Of a stretch of DNA of 13,080 nt, positions 5,441 to 11,814 are shown one piece after another. The translations under genes and the position numbers were made by a program. The notes beneath the pieces are model-generated. The model was not told where the DNA came from. It saw only the letters and a program-made list of their open reading frames with translations, and ran no database searches. Source of the stretch: LiPW-15 sp964530925. Lineage in GTDB: Bacteria; Patescibacteriota; Minisyncoccia; UBA6257; 2-01-FULL-56-20. Numbering within the stretch: position 1 is the stretch's first letter; every line of letters starts with the position of its first letter. Location: positions 1 through 13,080 of the forward strand of contig CAZHBZ010000015.1 in NCBI GenBank assembly GCA_964530925.1, written 5' to 3'.

Positions 5441-6019
5441 TCACTTGGAACCGGAGAAATCTCCGGAAAGATTCAGAACGCGACAAGGCGAAAAATCCGT
5501 GACCTTGCAATATAGAACATTAACCCCGAAACTCTCCAGGATGGATGCGACTCTTTTGTAAAGATCCAAATCCAAAATGGTCATCACGCCGTTGTCCGAA
5601 TCCTCATCTCTGACTTCAGAAACATCGTGAATTAACTGTTCCAGAGTTTTTCCGGCGACAACCCCAGGCACCGCGCCCTGGGAAACCTCAAACAAGGTTT
5701 CGCTAAGGTTATCGACCTCAGTCAGAGCGGCGACGGCGTCTTCGATGGTGTAGGCGATGAGTGTCCCCATGATTACCGGTTTGCCGTCTTTGGTGGTAAG
5801 AACCTGCGGCTTCAGGACTACCGCCTGGCGCTTTACCTGGATGGAAACAACCCTGGTCACAAGCGGCCAGTAGACATATACACCGGGAAGCAAGTGGACT
5901 ATCCGCTTGCCATATTTGAACTTCACGCCTTCCTGAGTCGCGTCAATGATAAACGGACGCGGAATAAAGGCAGTGATAAGCTCGAAGATTTTCCCAAGCC
6001 AGCCGAAGGCTTCGCCCAT
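5441..6019 (-). CDS. SPFH/band-7 (stomatin/prohibitin-like) protein
   Basis: A 192-residue protein whose core (about 26-180) matches the SPFH pattern: ATQEGVKFKYGK, PGVYVYWPLV, TTKDGKPVIMGTLIAYTIED (75-94, the typical domain centre) and a following region resembling the conserved SPFH helices. These proteins assemble into membrane-associated rings or scaffolds and often modulate proteases. The N-terminus (1-22) is amphipathic or weakly hydrophobic rather than a full transmembrane helix, and the long C-terminal coiled coil of stomatins is absent, so it is a minimal form. The start has a strong ribosome binding site (AGGAGGTG at 6024-6031). It has its own promoter and terminator and lies upstream of the JAMM protease gene, whose leader shares ACCAAAAAAGG; a functional link is possible but unproven. 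Confidence 0.88.
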   Translation of the reverse strand: MGEAFGWLGKIFELITAFIPRPFIIDATQEGVKFKYGKRIVHLLPGVYVYWPLVTRVVSIQVKRQAVVLKPQVLTTKDGKPVIMGTLIAYTIEDAVAALTEVDNLSETLFEVSQGAVPGVVAGKTLEQLIHDVSEVRDEDSDNGVMTILDLDLYKRVASILESFGVNVLYCKVTDFSPCRVLNLSGDFSGSK

Positions 6020-6070
6020 AGAACACCTCCTTTTTTGGTTTCTATTTTCGTCAATTGCTTCGCTGTCTCC

Positions 6071-6099
6071 AAACTACGGCCAAGCCCGCTTTTTGTCAA
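6071..6099 (-). promoter_or_regulatory. Promoter of the band-7 gene
   Basis: On the minus strand, a consensus TTGACA (6094-6099) is followed after 17 bases by TAGTTT (6071-6076), leaving a leader of about 45 bases with a strong ribosome binding site. The -10 box is weak. Confidence 0.5.
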
Positions 6100-6155
6100 A
6101 CAACCAAAGAGTGCATAGAGATTTGCCCGTCCATCTGGATTCTAGGGCAGGTTTT

Positions 6156-6174
6156 CATTAGTATTGGACTAATG
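6156..6174. promoter_or_regulatory. Palindrome between the band-7 and tsaD genes, possible operator
   Basis: CATTAGT-ATTGG-ACTAATG is a perfect 7-base inverted repeat with a 5-base centre. It is upstream of the band-7 promoter and is not followed by a T tract, so a protein binding site is more likely than a terminator. The rest of the spacer 6020-6281 shows no gene I can support; for tsaD a weak TTGGAC at 6231 is the only promoter-like match. Confidence 0.4.
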
Positions 6175-6281
6175 CGTCCTCTTCAAAAATTAGGGAGGTA
6201 TTCTGTTTATTGGGACACGACTCGGCGGAATTGGACATAACCCAGATAAATTAAATCTAAATTGTTAAATTTTCTAACGGG

Positions 6282-7331
6282 ATGAAAATACTCGCGATTG
6301 AAACAAGTTGCGACGAAACTTCCTTGGCCATATTGGATGCCAAGGGTGGATTTGGCGCGCCAAAATTTAAGATTTTAAAACACCTAATAACCTCGCAGAT
6401 AAAACTCCACGAACCTTTCGGCGGGGTGGTTCCGAATATCGCCAAACGCGAACACATCAAAAATCTTCCCCTACTATATAGAGAGATGTTCGGCCCGCCA
6501 GGTGTCGGGCAGGCGCCAGGCGCTAAAGAAAAATCGGAATGGAAAAAGATCGGACTTATAACCGTAACCGTTGGTCCCGGACTCGAACCGGCGCTTTGGG
6601 CCGGAATCGAGTTCGCGAAGAAATTGTCTAAGGAGTGGAAAAAGCCTTTGATTGGAGCAAACCACATGGAGGGACATCTGTGGAGCTTCCTTCTGAATCC
6701 GAAGAAAAAATATGACGCGAAAAAAGTTTTCCCGTCTGTTGCCCTTCTAGTTTCCGGCGGACACACCATATTGCTCCTAATGAAAGACATTAAAACCTGG
6801 AAAAAATTGGGCGAGACCCGCGATGATGCAGTTGGTGAAGCTTTTGATAAAGTCGCAAGAATATTAAAACTCCCCTACCCGGGCGGACCGCAAATCGAAA
6901 GACTCGCGAGGGAAGGAAACGAGGGTGCGATTGGGTTTCCTCGCCCGATGATACACGACAAAAATTATGATTTCAGCTACTCGGGACTTAAAACGTCCGT
7001 ACTATATTATTGCCGGGATAACCCTCGGGCGAACCCAGCCGATGTGGCGGCAAGTTTCCAAAATGCAGCAACCGAAGTTTTGATAAAAAAAGCGATGCGA
7101 GCTGCCAAGGAATTTGGCGCTAAGTCCATTATCATGGCCGGCGGAGTCGCGGCAAGCGGATACCTCAGAGAGAAACTCGGCGCTGAGATTAAAAAAGCAA
7201 AGATGATATTTTTGGTCCCGGGATTTACCTTCAACACCGACAATGCCGCGATGATCGGCGCCGCCGGATATTTTAATTATTTAAGGAAAAAGAAACGGCC
7301 GCTTGTCGCGAAAGGAGACATGGGAATTTGA
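6282..7331 (+). CDS. tsaD: tRNA N6-adenosine threonylcarbamoyltransferase TsaD
   Basis: 349 residues, Kae1/Qri7/YgjD family. It transfers the threonylcarbamoyl group to A37 of ANN-decoding tRNAs (t6A), acting in the cytoplasm with TsaB and TsaE and using the product of TsaC. Hallmarks are IETSCDET (6-13), metal ligands H128 and H132 in NHMEGH, VSGGHT (157-162), the nucleotide-binding GGVAASGYLR (287-296) and metal ligand D320 in FNTDNAAMIG. The start at ATG 6282 fits the family N-terminus exactly; the ribosome binding site is weak (AACGGG). Residues about 71-82 (GPPGVGQAPGAK) look like an extra loop of about 11 residues, coded by GC-rich palindromic DNA. No tsaB, tsaC or tsaE is in the window. 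Confidence 0.97.
   Translation: MKILAIETSCDETSLAILDAKGGFGAPKFKILKHLITSQIKLHEPFGGVVPNIAKREHIKNLPLLYREMFGPPGVGQAPGAKEKSEWKKIGLITVTVGPGLEPALWAGIEFAKKLSKEWKKPLIGANHMEGHLWSFLLNPKKKYDAKKVFPSVALLVSGGHTILLLMKDIKTWKKLGETRDDAVGEAFDKVARILKLPYPGGPQIERLAREGNEGAIGFPRPMIHDKNYDFSYSGLKTSVLYYCRDNPRANPADVAASFQNAATEVLIKKAMRAAKEFGAKSIIMAGGVAASGYLREKLGAEIKKAKMIFLVPGFTFNTDNAAMIGAAGYFNYLRKKKRPLVAKGDMGI
6493..6524. repeat. GC-rich palindromic insert inside tsaD
   Basis: GCCCG (6493-6497) pairs with CGGGC (6506-6510), then GCGCC-A-GGCGC (6513-6523) forms a tight hairpin; CGCCAGG occurs twice. The stretch is in frame and codes for a Gly/Pro/Ala loop that most TsaD proteins lack. It resembles palindromic elements that insert in frame into genes, but membership of a repeat family cannot be shown from one copy. 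Confidence 0.5.
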
Positions 7332-7377
7332 GCAGTAAATAGAAGGTGTAGATGGTGAGTATAAAATCCAAGGATTG

Positions 7378-7406
7378 TTTACAACTGGCTGCAGAAACGC
7401 TATAAG
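7378..7406 (+). promoter_or_regulatory. Promoter of the small membrane protein pair
   Basis: TTTACA (7378-7383), 17 bases, TATAAG (7401-7406). Each box matches the sigma-70 consensus at 5 of 6 positions. A start near 7413 gives a leader of about 28 bases. Confidence 0.65.
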
Positions 7407-7440
7407 TTAGTCAGCTTTTCAAAAGGAGATTAATGCGCCC

Positions 7441-7695
7441 ATGAATGCCCCGCTTGAAGCCATAGGGCAACTTGCCTTGTTCCTTGGAATGTTTCTCTGC
7501 GGTAGATGGATTCCCGAACTCACCGAAACCACGCGGTCCTTGAAATCACTTTTCTTTTGGATCGCCATTGGAACGGCGCTATCGATATTTGTCTTCAACC
7601 TCCCGTTTATTCATGTCAAACCGCAAATCCAGGCAGTCTCTATTCTGCTTTTCTGGATCGGTGTCGGCTTCCGAAGAAATAGAAGACAAAATTAA
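7441..7695 (+). CDS. Small membrane protein, unknown
   Basis: 84 residues with three hydrophobic stretches (about 5-22, 36-54, 63-78) and a basic C-terminus (RRNRRQ), so an integral membrane protein with its tail in the cytoplasm. I do not recognise a family. A strong AAGGAG (7423-7428) lies 12 bases before ATG 7441, which is rather far; another ATG at 7433 starts a three-codon reading frame (Met-Arg-Pro-stop) whose stop overlaps this ATG, so initiation may be coupled through it. First gene of a two-gene unit bounded by a promoter and a terminator. Its separate, strongly marked unit suggests it is really expressed. Confidence 0.7.
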   Translation: MNAPLEAIGQLALFLGMFLCGRWIPELTETTRSLKSLFFWIAIGTALSIFVFNLPFIHVKPQIQAVSILLFWIGVGFRRNRRQN

Positions 7696-7709
7696 ACGAG
7701 GAGAAGGAC

Positions 7710-7946
7710 ATGCGCGAAACCCTTGCGGTCCTAGGCTCATTGGCGCTGGGGCTTGTCTTCCCAAAACTTCTCGCCATCCTCGGGCTGAAACGCGGATGGC
7801 TCCGGGTCGCCGTAATCATGTCAGCCGTCATCCTCTCCGTTTCCCTAATGATGTTTTGCATCGATAAAGGAAATCGTTTCTGGGGAATCTGCTTTATGGC
7901 GGGGGCTTTCGGGATTGCCGTGAGCACTACTACGGAAAAACACTGA
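7710..7946 (+). CDS. Small membrane protein, unknown
   Basis: 78 residues with hydrophobic segments at about 5-25, 31-50 and 56-72 and a basic KRGW turn between the first two. No family recognised. It starts 14 bases after the preceding stop with a strong ribosome binding site (AGGAGAAGG before ATG 7710) and is directly followed by a terminator. Size and topology resemble the upstream neighbour, but no clear sequence similarity is visible. Two small adjacent integral proteins could form a hetero-oligomer, be a holin-like or phage-derived pair, or be subunits of a small transporter; none of these is supported by a motif. Confidence 0.7.
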   Translation: MRETLAVLGSLALGLVFPKLLAILGLKRGWLRVAVIMSAVILSVSLMMFCIDKGNRFWGICFMAGAFGIAVSTTTEKH

Positions 7947-7956
7947 CGAGAACTTC

Positions 7957-7980
7957 AAGCCCCCTCCGGGGCTTTTTTTT
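7957..7980 (+). terminator. Rho-independent terminator after the small membrane protein pair
   Basis: AAGCCCC / GGGGCTT stem with a 4-base loop (7957-7974), followed by a run of eight T from 7973 to 7980. Very typical. Confidence 0.93.
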
Positions 7981-7999
7981 ATCGAAAAATCCGCTTATT

Positions 8000-8072
8000 A
8001 TGAACTTCATGACTGGTGAAATGGATTCTAAATACGATCCGGTGGTTTCTGAAAAAGAGGTTTATGACCTTT
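8000..8072 (+). CDS. valS: valS 5' end before the assembly gap
   Basis: Codes for the N-terminus of valyl-tRNA synthetase up to the gap. Possible starts in frame are ATG 8000, 8009 and 8021. A -10-like TATTAT (7996-8001) ends 7 bases before ATG 8009, so a leaderless start at 8009 is plausible; no ribosome binding site is seen. Bases 8018-8072 are identical to 8173-8227. This piece is in a different frame from the rest of the gene across the 100 N, as expected if gap and duplicate are artificial. Confidence 0.8.
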
Positions 8073-8227
8073 NNNNNNNNNNNNNNNNNNNNNNNNNNNN
8101 NNNNNNNNNNNNNNNNNNNNNNNNNNNNNNNNNNNNNNNNNNNNNNNNNNNNNNNNNNNNNNNNNNNNNNNNGAAATGGATTCTAAATACGATCCGGTGG
8201 TTTCTGAAAAAGAGGTTTATGACCTTT
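8018..8227. other. Assembly gap with duplicated 55-base flanks
   Basis: 100 N (8073-8172) lie between two identical 55-base segments, 8018-8072 and 8173-8227, both coding for the same valS residues. The exact length suggests two contig ends overlapping by one 55-mer that a scaffolder joined with a fixed gap. Removing 155 bases (one copy plus the N run) restores a single open frame. Confidence 0.93.
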
Positions 8228-10347
8228 GGGAGAAGTCGGGGCTTTTTGCTCCGGAAAAATGCGAAGAAATCGGCCTCGCCAAAAAAGAGAATGGAATTTT
8301 CTCTATCGTCCTTCCCCCGCCGAACGTAACCGGCACGCTTCACATGGGCCATGCGGCGATGCTCGCAATCGAGGACATTTTGGTTCGCTTTGCCCGAATG
8401 AGCGGGAAGAAAACCCTTTGGGTTCCGGGCACGGACCATGCGGCCATCGCCACCCAATCCAAGGTTGAATCTCTCATTTATAAAGCCGAAGGTAAAAATC
8501 GGCACGACCTAGGCCGTGAAGAATTTTTAAAACGGGTAGACCAATTCGCGAGCGAAAGCCACGACACCATCGTTCACCAGATAAAAAAGATGGGCGCTTC
8601 CGTGGACTGGAATCGCGAGGCCTTCACACTGGATGAAAAAAGAAATACAGCGGTAAAAACTGCTTTCAAAAAAATGTATGACGCGGGACTTATCTACCGC
8701 GATTTTAAGGTTGTAAACTGGGACCCCAAGGGCCAGACGACCGTTTCTGATGATGAAGTTGCTTACGAAGAACGCGACGCGAAGCTTTACACGTTTAAAT
8801 ATTCCAAAGACTTCCCCATCTCTATTTCCACCACCAGACCAGAAACCAAGCTCGGAGACACCGCCGTCGCGGTCCATCCGGATGACGAGCGCTACAAACA
8901 ATATGTCGGAAAAACTTACGAAATTAATTTCGTGGGCACTCCGCTCACGATAAAGATAATCGCTGACCACGCGGTAGAAAAAGATTTCGGCACCGGAGCT
9001 TTGGGCGTCACTCCGGCGCATAGCCAAATTGACTGGGACATGGCCCAAGCGCATAACTTGGAACTCAAGCCGGTTATAAACGAATACGCGAAAATGAGCG
9101 CGGGCGGACCGGAGATTGAAGGAAAGAAAACTACCGTGGCGCGCGAGATTATAGTGGAAATGCTTCGCAGAGATGGACTCCTCGAAAAGGAGGAGGATGT
9201 TAAACAAAATATTTCCGTTGCCGAGCGCACCGGAGGCATTATTGAACCCTTGCCAAAACTCCAGTGGTTTATTGATGTAAATAAAAAGTTTGTACTCCCG
9301 GAATCAAAAATAAACGGGATTGCTTCCGGCTCCAAGACTTCGCTTAAAGAAATCATGAGGAAAGCCGTAGAGGGCGGACAGATAAAAATAGTCCCAGAAA
9401 GATTTGAGAAAATTTATTACAACTGGATAGATAACCTGCGCGACTGGTGTATCTCCCGCCAAATTTGGTACGGCCACAGGATTCCCGTCTGGTACAAAGG
9501 CGAAGAAATGGTCATCGGAGAAGCTCCGAAGGCTGAAGGTTTTGAACAGGACCCCGACACCCTGGACACCTGGTTCTCTTCTGGTCTTTGGACTTTTTCC
9601 ACCCTCGGTTATCCGGAGAAAACAGAAGATCTAGAGACCTATCATCCCACGAGCGTGCTTGAGACCGGCTACGATATTCTTTTCTTCTGGGTCGCGAGAA
9701 TGATACTTATGACCGGATTTTTACTGGGCGATATCCCCTTCCGCACGGTTTATCTCCATGGACTCGTGCGTGACGAGAAAGGCAGGAAGATGAGCAAATC
9801 TCTCGGGAACGCCATCGACCCGCTTTTAATGTCGGAAAAATACGGCGCTGATGCCACGAGGCTTTCGCTCATAATCGGCGCGGCCCCGGGAAACGATATG
9901 AAGCTTTCCGAAGACAAAGTGCGTGGCTACAGGAACTTCTCGACCAAGATATGGAACGCGGCCAGATTTGTTCTCTTAAACAAACCGGCTGATGACAATC
10001 TACAAGTAACTGATGACCAGCTAAGTCCGAAGCAAAAACAATATATAGAAGAATTCAGTAAAATCAAGAAAGAAATCGCGGAGCATATCGAAAAATTCGA
10101 ACTTCATCTCGCTGGCGAAAAAGCCTACCATTATTTCTGGCACACTTTCGCGGACATAATTATTGAATCCGAAAAAGGAGCGCTCAAGGATGGAACGCCC
10201 GAAGAAAAAGCGGCCGCCTATAAGACCCTTGAAACGATACTTCTGGGTTCGCTAAAAATTCTCCACCCATTTGTCCCATTTGTAACCGAAGCAGTCTGGC
10301 AAAAATTCAATCCCGATAAATTGCTTCTTGCGACAAGCTGGAATTAA
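8176..10347 (+). CDS. valS: Valyl-tRNA synthetase (class I)
   Basis: 723 residues after the gap; with the piece before the gap the true protein is about 723-730 residues. It charges tRNA-Val with valine in the cytoplasm. Hallmarks: the ATP site H56-M-G-H59 (PPPNVTGTLHMGH), the editing domain with STTRPET (218-224), the DWCISRQ segment (423-429) and K538-M-S-K-S542. The anticodon-binding helical domain follows, and the protein stops at LLLATSWN. Most bacterial ValRS are about 860-950 residues with a C-terminal coiled coil; here that arm is absent, as in other short CPR or archaeal-like forms. The stop at 10345-10347 is clean and a good promoter for the next gene follows, so the short end appears real. 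The frame is open throughout. Confidence 0.97.
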   Translation: MDSKYDPVVSEKEVYDLWEKSGLFAPEKCEEIGLAKKENGIFSIVLPPPNVTGTLHMGHAAMLAIEDILVRFARMSGKKTLWVPGTDHAAIATQSKVESLIYKAEGKNRHDLGREEFLKRVDQFASESHDTIVHQIKKMGASVDWNREAFTLDEKRNTAVKTAFKKMYDAGLIYRDFKVVNWDPKGQTTVSDDEVAYEERDAKLYTFKYSKDFPISISTTRPETKLGDTAVAVHPDDERYKQYVGKTYEINFVGTPLTIKIIADHAVEKDFGTGALGVTPAHSQIDWDMAQAHNLELKPVINEYAKMSAGGPEIEGKKTTVAREIIVEMLRRDGLLEKEEDVKQNISVAERTGGIIEPLPKLQWFIDVNKKFVLPESKINGIASGSKTSLKEIMRKAVEGGQIKIVPERFEKIYYNWIDNLRDWCISRQIWYGHRIPVWYKGEEMVIGEAPKAEGFEQDPDTLDTWFSSGLWTFSTLGYPEKTEDLETYHPTSVLETGYDILFFWVARMILMTGFLLGDIPFRTVYLHGLVRDEKGRKMSKSLGNAIDPLLMSEKYGADATRLSLIIGAAPGNDMKLSEDKVRGYRNFSTKIWNAARFVLLNKPADDNLQVTDDQLSPKQKQYIEEFSKIKKEIAEHIEKFELHLAGEKAYHYFWHTFADIIIESEKGALKDGTPEEKAAAYKTLETILLGSLKILHPFVPFVTEAVWQKFNPDKLLLATSWN

Positions 10348-10351
10348 AGAT

Positions 10352-10379
10352 TTGAGTACTTGCGCCTGATTGATATAAT
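10352..10379 (+). promoter_or_regulatory. Extended -10 promoter of the prsW-hsp20 unit
   Basis: TTGAGT (10352-10357), 16 bases, TATAAT (10374-10379) preceded by TGA, which makes an extended -10. The expected start (about 7 bases after the -10) falls on the A of ATG 10386, and no ribosome binding site precedes that ATG, so a leaderless mRNA is likely. Confidence 0.75.
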
Positions 10380-10385
10380 TGCTCC

Positions 10386-11072
10386 ATGGGTTGGCTAGCA
10401 GTCATCTTGGGGTTTGTTCCTGGCTTCGCTTGGCTTTATTTCTATATGCAGGAAGATCCGAACCCGGAGCCAAAACGGCTTATTTTTAAAACTTTTTGCT
10501 ATGGAATGCTCGGAGCGATTGTCGCGCTCGGATTGGAACTGATTTTTAACAAATATATGCCGTTTGGAGGGGCGGGAATACTTTTCCCGTTGCTTTCTTT
10601 GGCAGGGTTATCGCTCATTGAAGAGATAACAAAATTTTTGTCCGCTCGTTTCGCCGTTCATAAAGACCCGGACTTTGACGAACCGATAGACGCGATGATC
10701 TATTCCCTCGTGGCGGCCCTCGGCTTCGCGACACTAGAGAACATCGGGGCCCTAACTTCCCCGTTCCTACAGGGCGGAGTGGTGGCCGCAAACGCCAATA
10801 TTTTTGAAATGATATCCTTCCGCTTTGTAGGCGCGACCCTGCTTCACGCCCTGACTGGCGCGGTTATCGGCTATCACTGGGCTTGGTCTATCCGCGAATT
10901 CGGAAGAGTTAGGGTCCTTATATCCGGAATTATAGTCGCGACCATATTGCACACGTTTTTTAACTACCTTATACTAAGCTTTGAAAGTTATTTCCAGCCA
11001 ATAATATTCCTAATGATAGTCGGCTTCTTCGTCCTAGCCGATTTCGAAAAATTTAAAAATAAAAAAGTTTAA
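10386..11072 (+). CDS. PrsW-family intramembrane metalloprotease
   Basis: 228 residues, about seven to eight hydrophobic segments. PrsW-like proteins are membrane-embedded proteases related to the CAAX/ABI family; Bacillus PrsW cuts the anti-sigma factor RsiW. Conserved motifs are L-I-E79-E80-x-x-K83, FATLEN (114-119), RFVGATLLHALTGAVIGYHW (146-165, with H154) and ILHTFFNY (187-194, with H189 and N193), which together make the expected Glu/His metal site. Start at ATG 10386, directly at the predicted transcription start. It is followed after 5 bases by hsp20, so both are probably cotranscribed, suggesting a link to envelope or heat stress. No anti-sigma factor is in the window. Confidence 0.92.
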   Translation: MGWLAVILGFVPGFAWLYFYMQEDPNPEPKRLIFKTFCYGMLGAIVALGLELIFNKYMPFGGAGILFPLLSLAGLSLIEEITKFLSARFAVHKDPDFDEPIDAMIYSLVAALGFATLENIGALTSPFLQGGVVAANANIFEMISFRFVGATLLHALTGAVIGYHWAWSIREFGRVRVLISGIIVATILHTFFNYLILSFESYFQPIIFLMIVGFFVLADFEKFKNKKV

Positions 11073-11077
11073 TTCTC

Positions 11078-11548
11078 ATGTCCGAAGAAAAATATTTTGA
11101 AGGAGTCCCGAGCTACGAAGGCCAATCGGAAGACAGCTACGAAATTGAATTAGCAAAAGCCAGCGGCAGCGTAGCGGAACGAAAAACCAAAAAGGATACG
11201 GAATCCCAAGAACTCGGCGAGGGGGTCCTAACTCTTGATGTTTACCGAACCCCAACTGAAGTAATTGTAGAGTCTGCGATTGCGGGCGTAGACCCAGACG
11301 ACATTGATATAGACATCACCCCGGATTCCATAACCATCCGAGGAGAAAGAAGAAAAAATCGCGAGATACACGACAAAGATTATGACCTTCAGGAGTGTTA
11401 TTGGGGACGCTTCTCCCGCTCTATAATCCTGCCAGAGGAAGTTGACGCGGACGCCGCGAAAGCCGACCTTGAAAATGGCATTTTGGTGGTCCGCATGCCA
11501 AAACGCGGAAAGGGGCAATCGAAAAAACTCAAGATTGGCTCCAAATAA
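11078..11548 (+). CDS. Small heat shock protein, Hsp20/alpha-crystallin family
   Basis: 156 residues. An ATP-independent holdase that binds unfolding proteins in the cytoplasm, normally as large oligomers. An acidic, flexible N-terminal region (1-47) precedes the alpha-crystallin domain (about 48-142): LTLDVYRTPTEVIVESAIAG, SITIRGERR, GRFSRSIILP (110-119) and the signature ADLENGILVVRMPK (129-142). The usual C-terminal I-x-I type anchor is only hinted at by LKIG. The start lies 5 bases after the prsW stop with no clear ribosome binding site, so translation may be coupled. A hairpin with a T run follows the stop. Confidence 0.95.
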   Translation: MSEEKYFEGVPSYEGQSEDSYEIELAKASGSVAERKTKKDTESQELGEGVLTLDVYRTPTEVIVESAIAGVDPDDIDIDITPDSITIRGERRKNREIHDKDYDLQECYWGRFSRSIILPEEVDADAAKADLENGILVVRMPKRGKGQSKKLKIGSK

Positions 11549-11553
11549 CCGGA

Positions 11554-11578
11554 AGCACCACGCCCCTGGTTGCTTTTT
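11554..11578 (+). terminator. Candidate terminator of prsW-hsp20
   Basis: AGCACCA (11554-11560) pairs with TGGTTGCT (11567-11574) with one bulged base, then TTTTT. Imperfect but correctly placed 5 bases after the hsp20 stop. Confidence 0.55.
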
Positions 11579-11598
11579 GAGCGCATATGCGTTAAAAT
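11570..11598 (+). promoter_or_regulatory. Promoter of rpmB and the downstream gene
   Basis: TTGCTT (11570-11575), 17 bases, TAAAAT (11593-11598). A start near 11605 gives a leader of about 24 bases. The -35 box lies within the terminator stem of the preceding unit. Confidence 0.6.
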
Positions 11599-11628
11599 AC
11601 TGAGACTTAAACCAAAAGCAAAAATCCC

Positions 11629-11814
11629 ATGTACAGCTGCGCAAAATGCGGAAAAGGATCAATAATGGCCGGCAAACGGGTGCTTCTTCGCGGCCACTAT
11701 AACCCAACCGGCAAAACCCGCCGTTATCCGAACCTGCAGTGGTCCAAATTGGACGGCAAGAAAGCCAGACTTTGCACTCGTTGCATAAAGACTCTCGCAA
11801 AGAAGCCAAAGTAA
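11629..11814 (+). CDS. rpmB: 50S ribosomal protein L28 (bL28), zinc-binding form
   Basis: 61 residues, normal length. A component of the large ribosomal subunit. It has C4-x-x-C7 (SCAKCGKG) and C49-x-x-C52 (LCTRC), the zinc-ribbon ligands of the C+ form, and the family segment GHYNPTGKTRRYPNLQW (22-38). The start follows a leader with no strong ribosome binding site. Its TAA stop shares one base with the ATG of the next gene, so the two are translationally coupled. Confidence 0.95.
   Translation: MYSCAKCGKGSIMAGKRVLLRGHYNPTGKTRRYPNLQWSKLDGKKARLCTRCIKTLAKKPK

Noticed and set aside
6158..6238. Minus-strand 26-codon ORF upstream of the band-7 gene
   Set aside because: No ribosome binding site, no recognisable peptide, and its end coincides with the palindrome; too weak to list as a gene.
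8062..8505. Minus-strand ORF running through the N gap
   Set aside because: It is made of gap residues and the antisense of valS.
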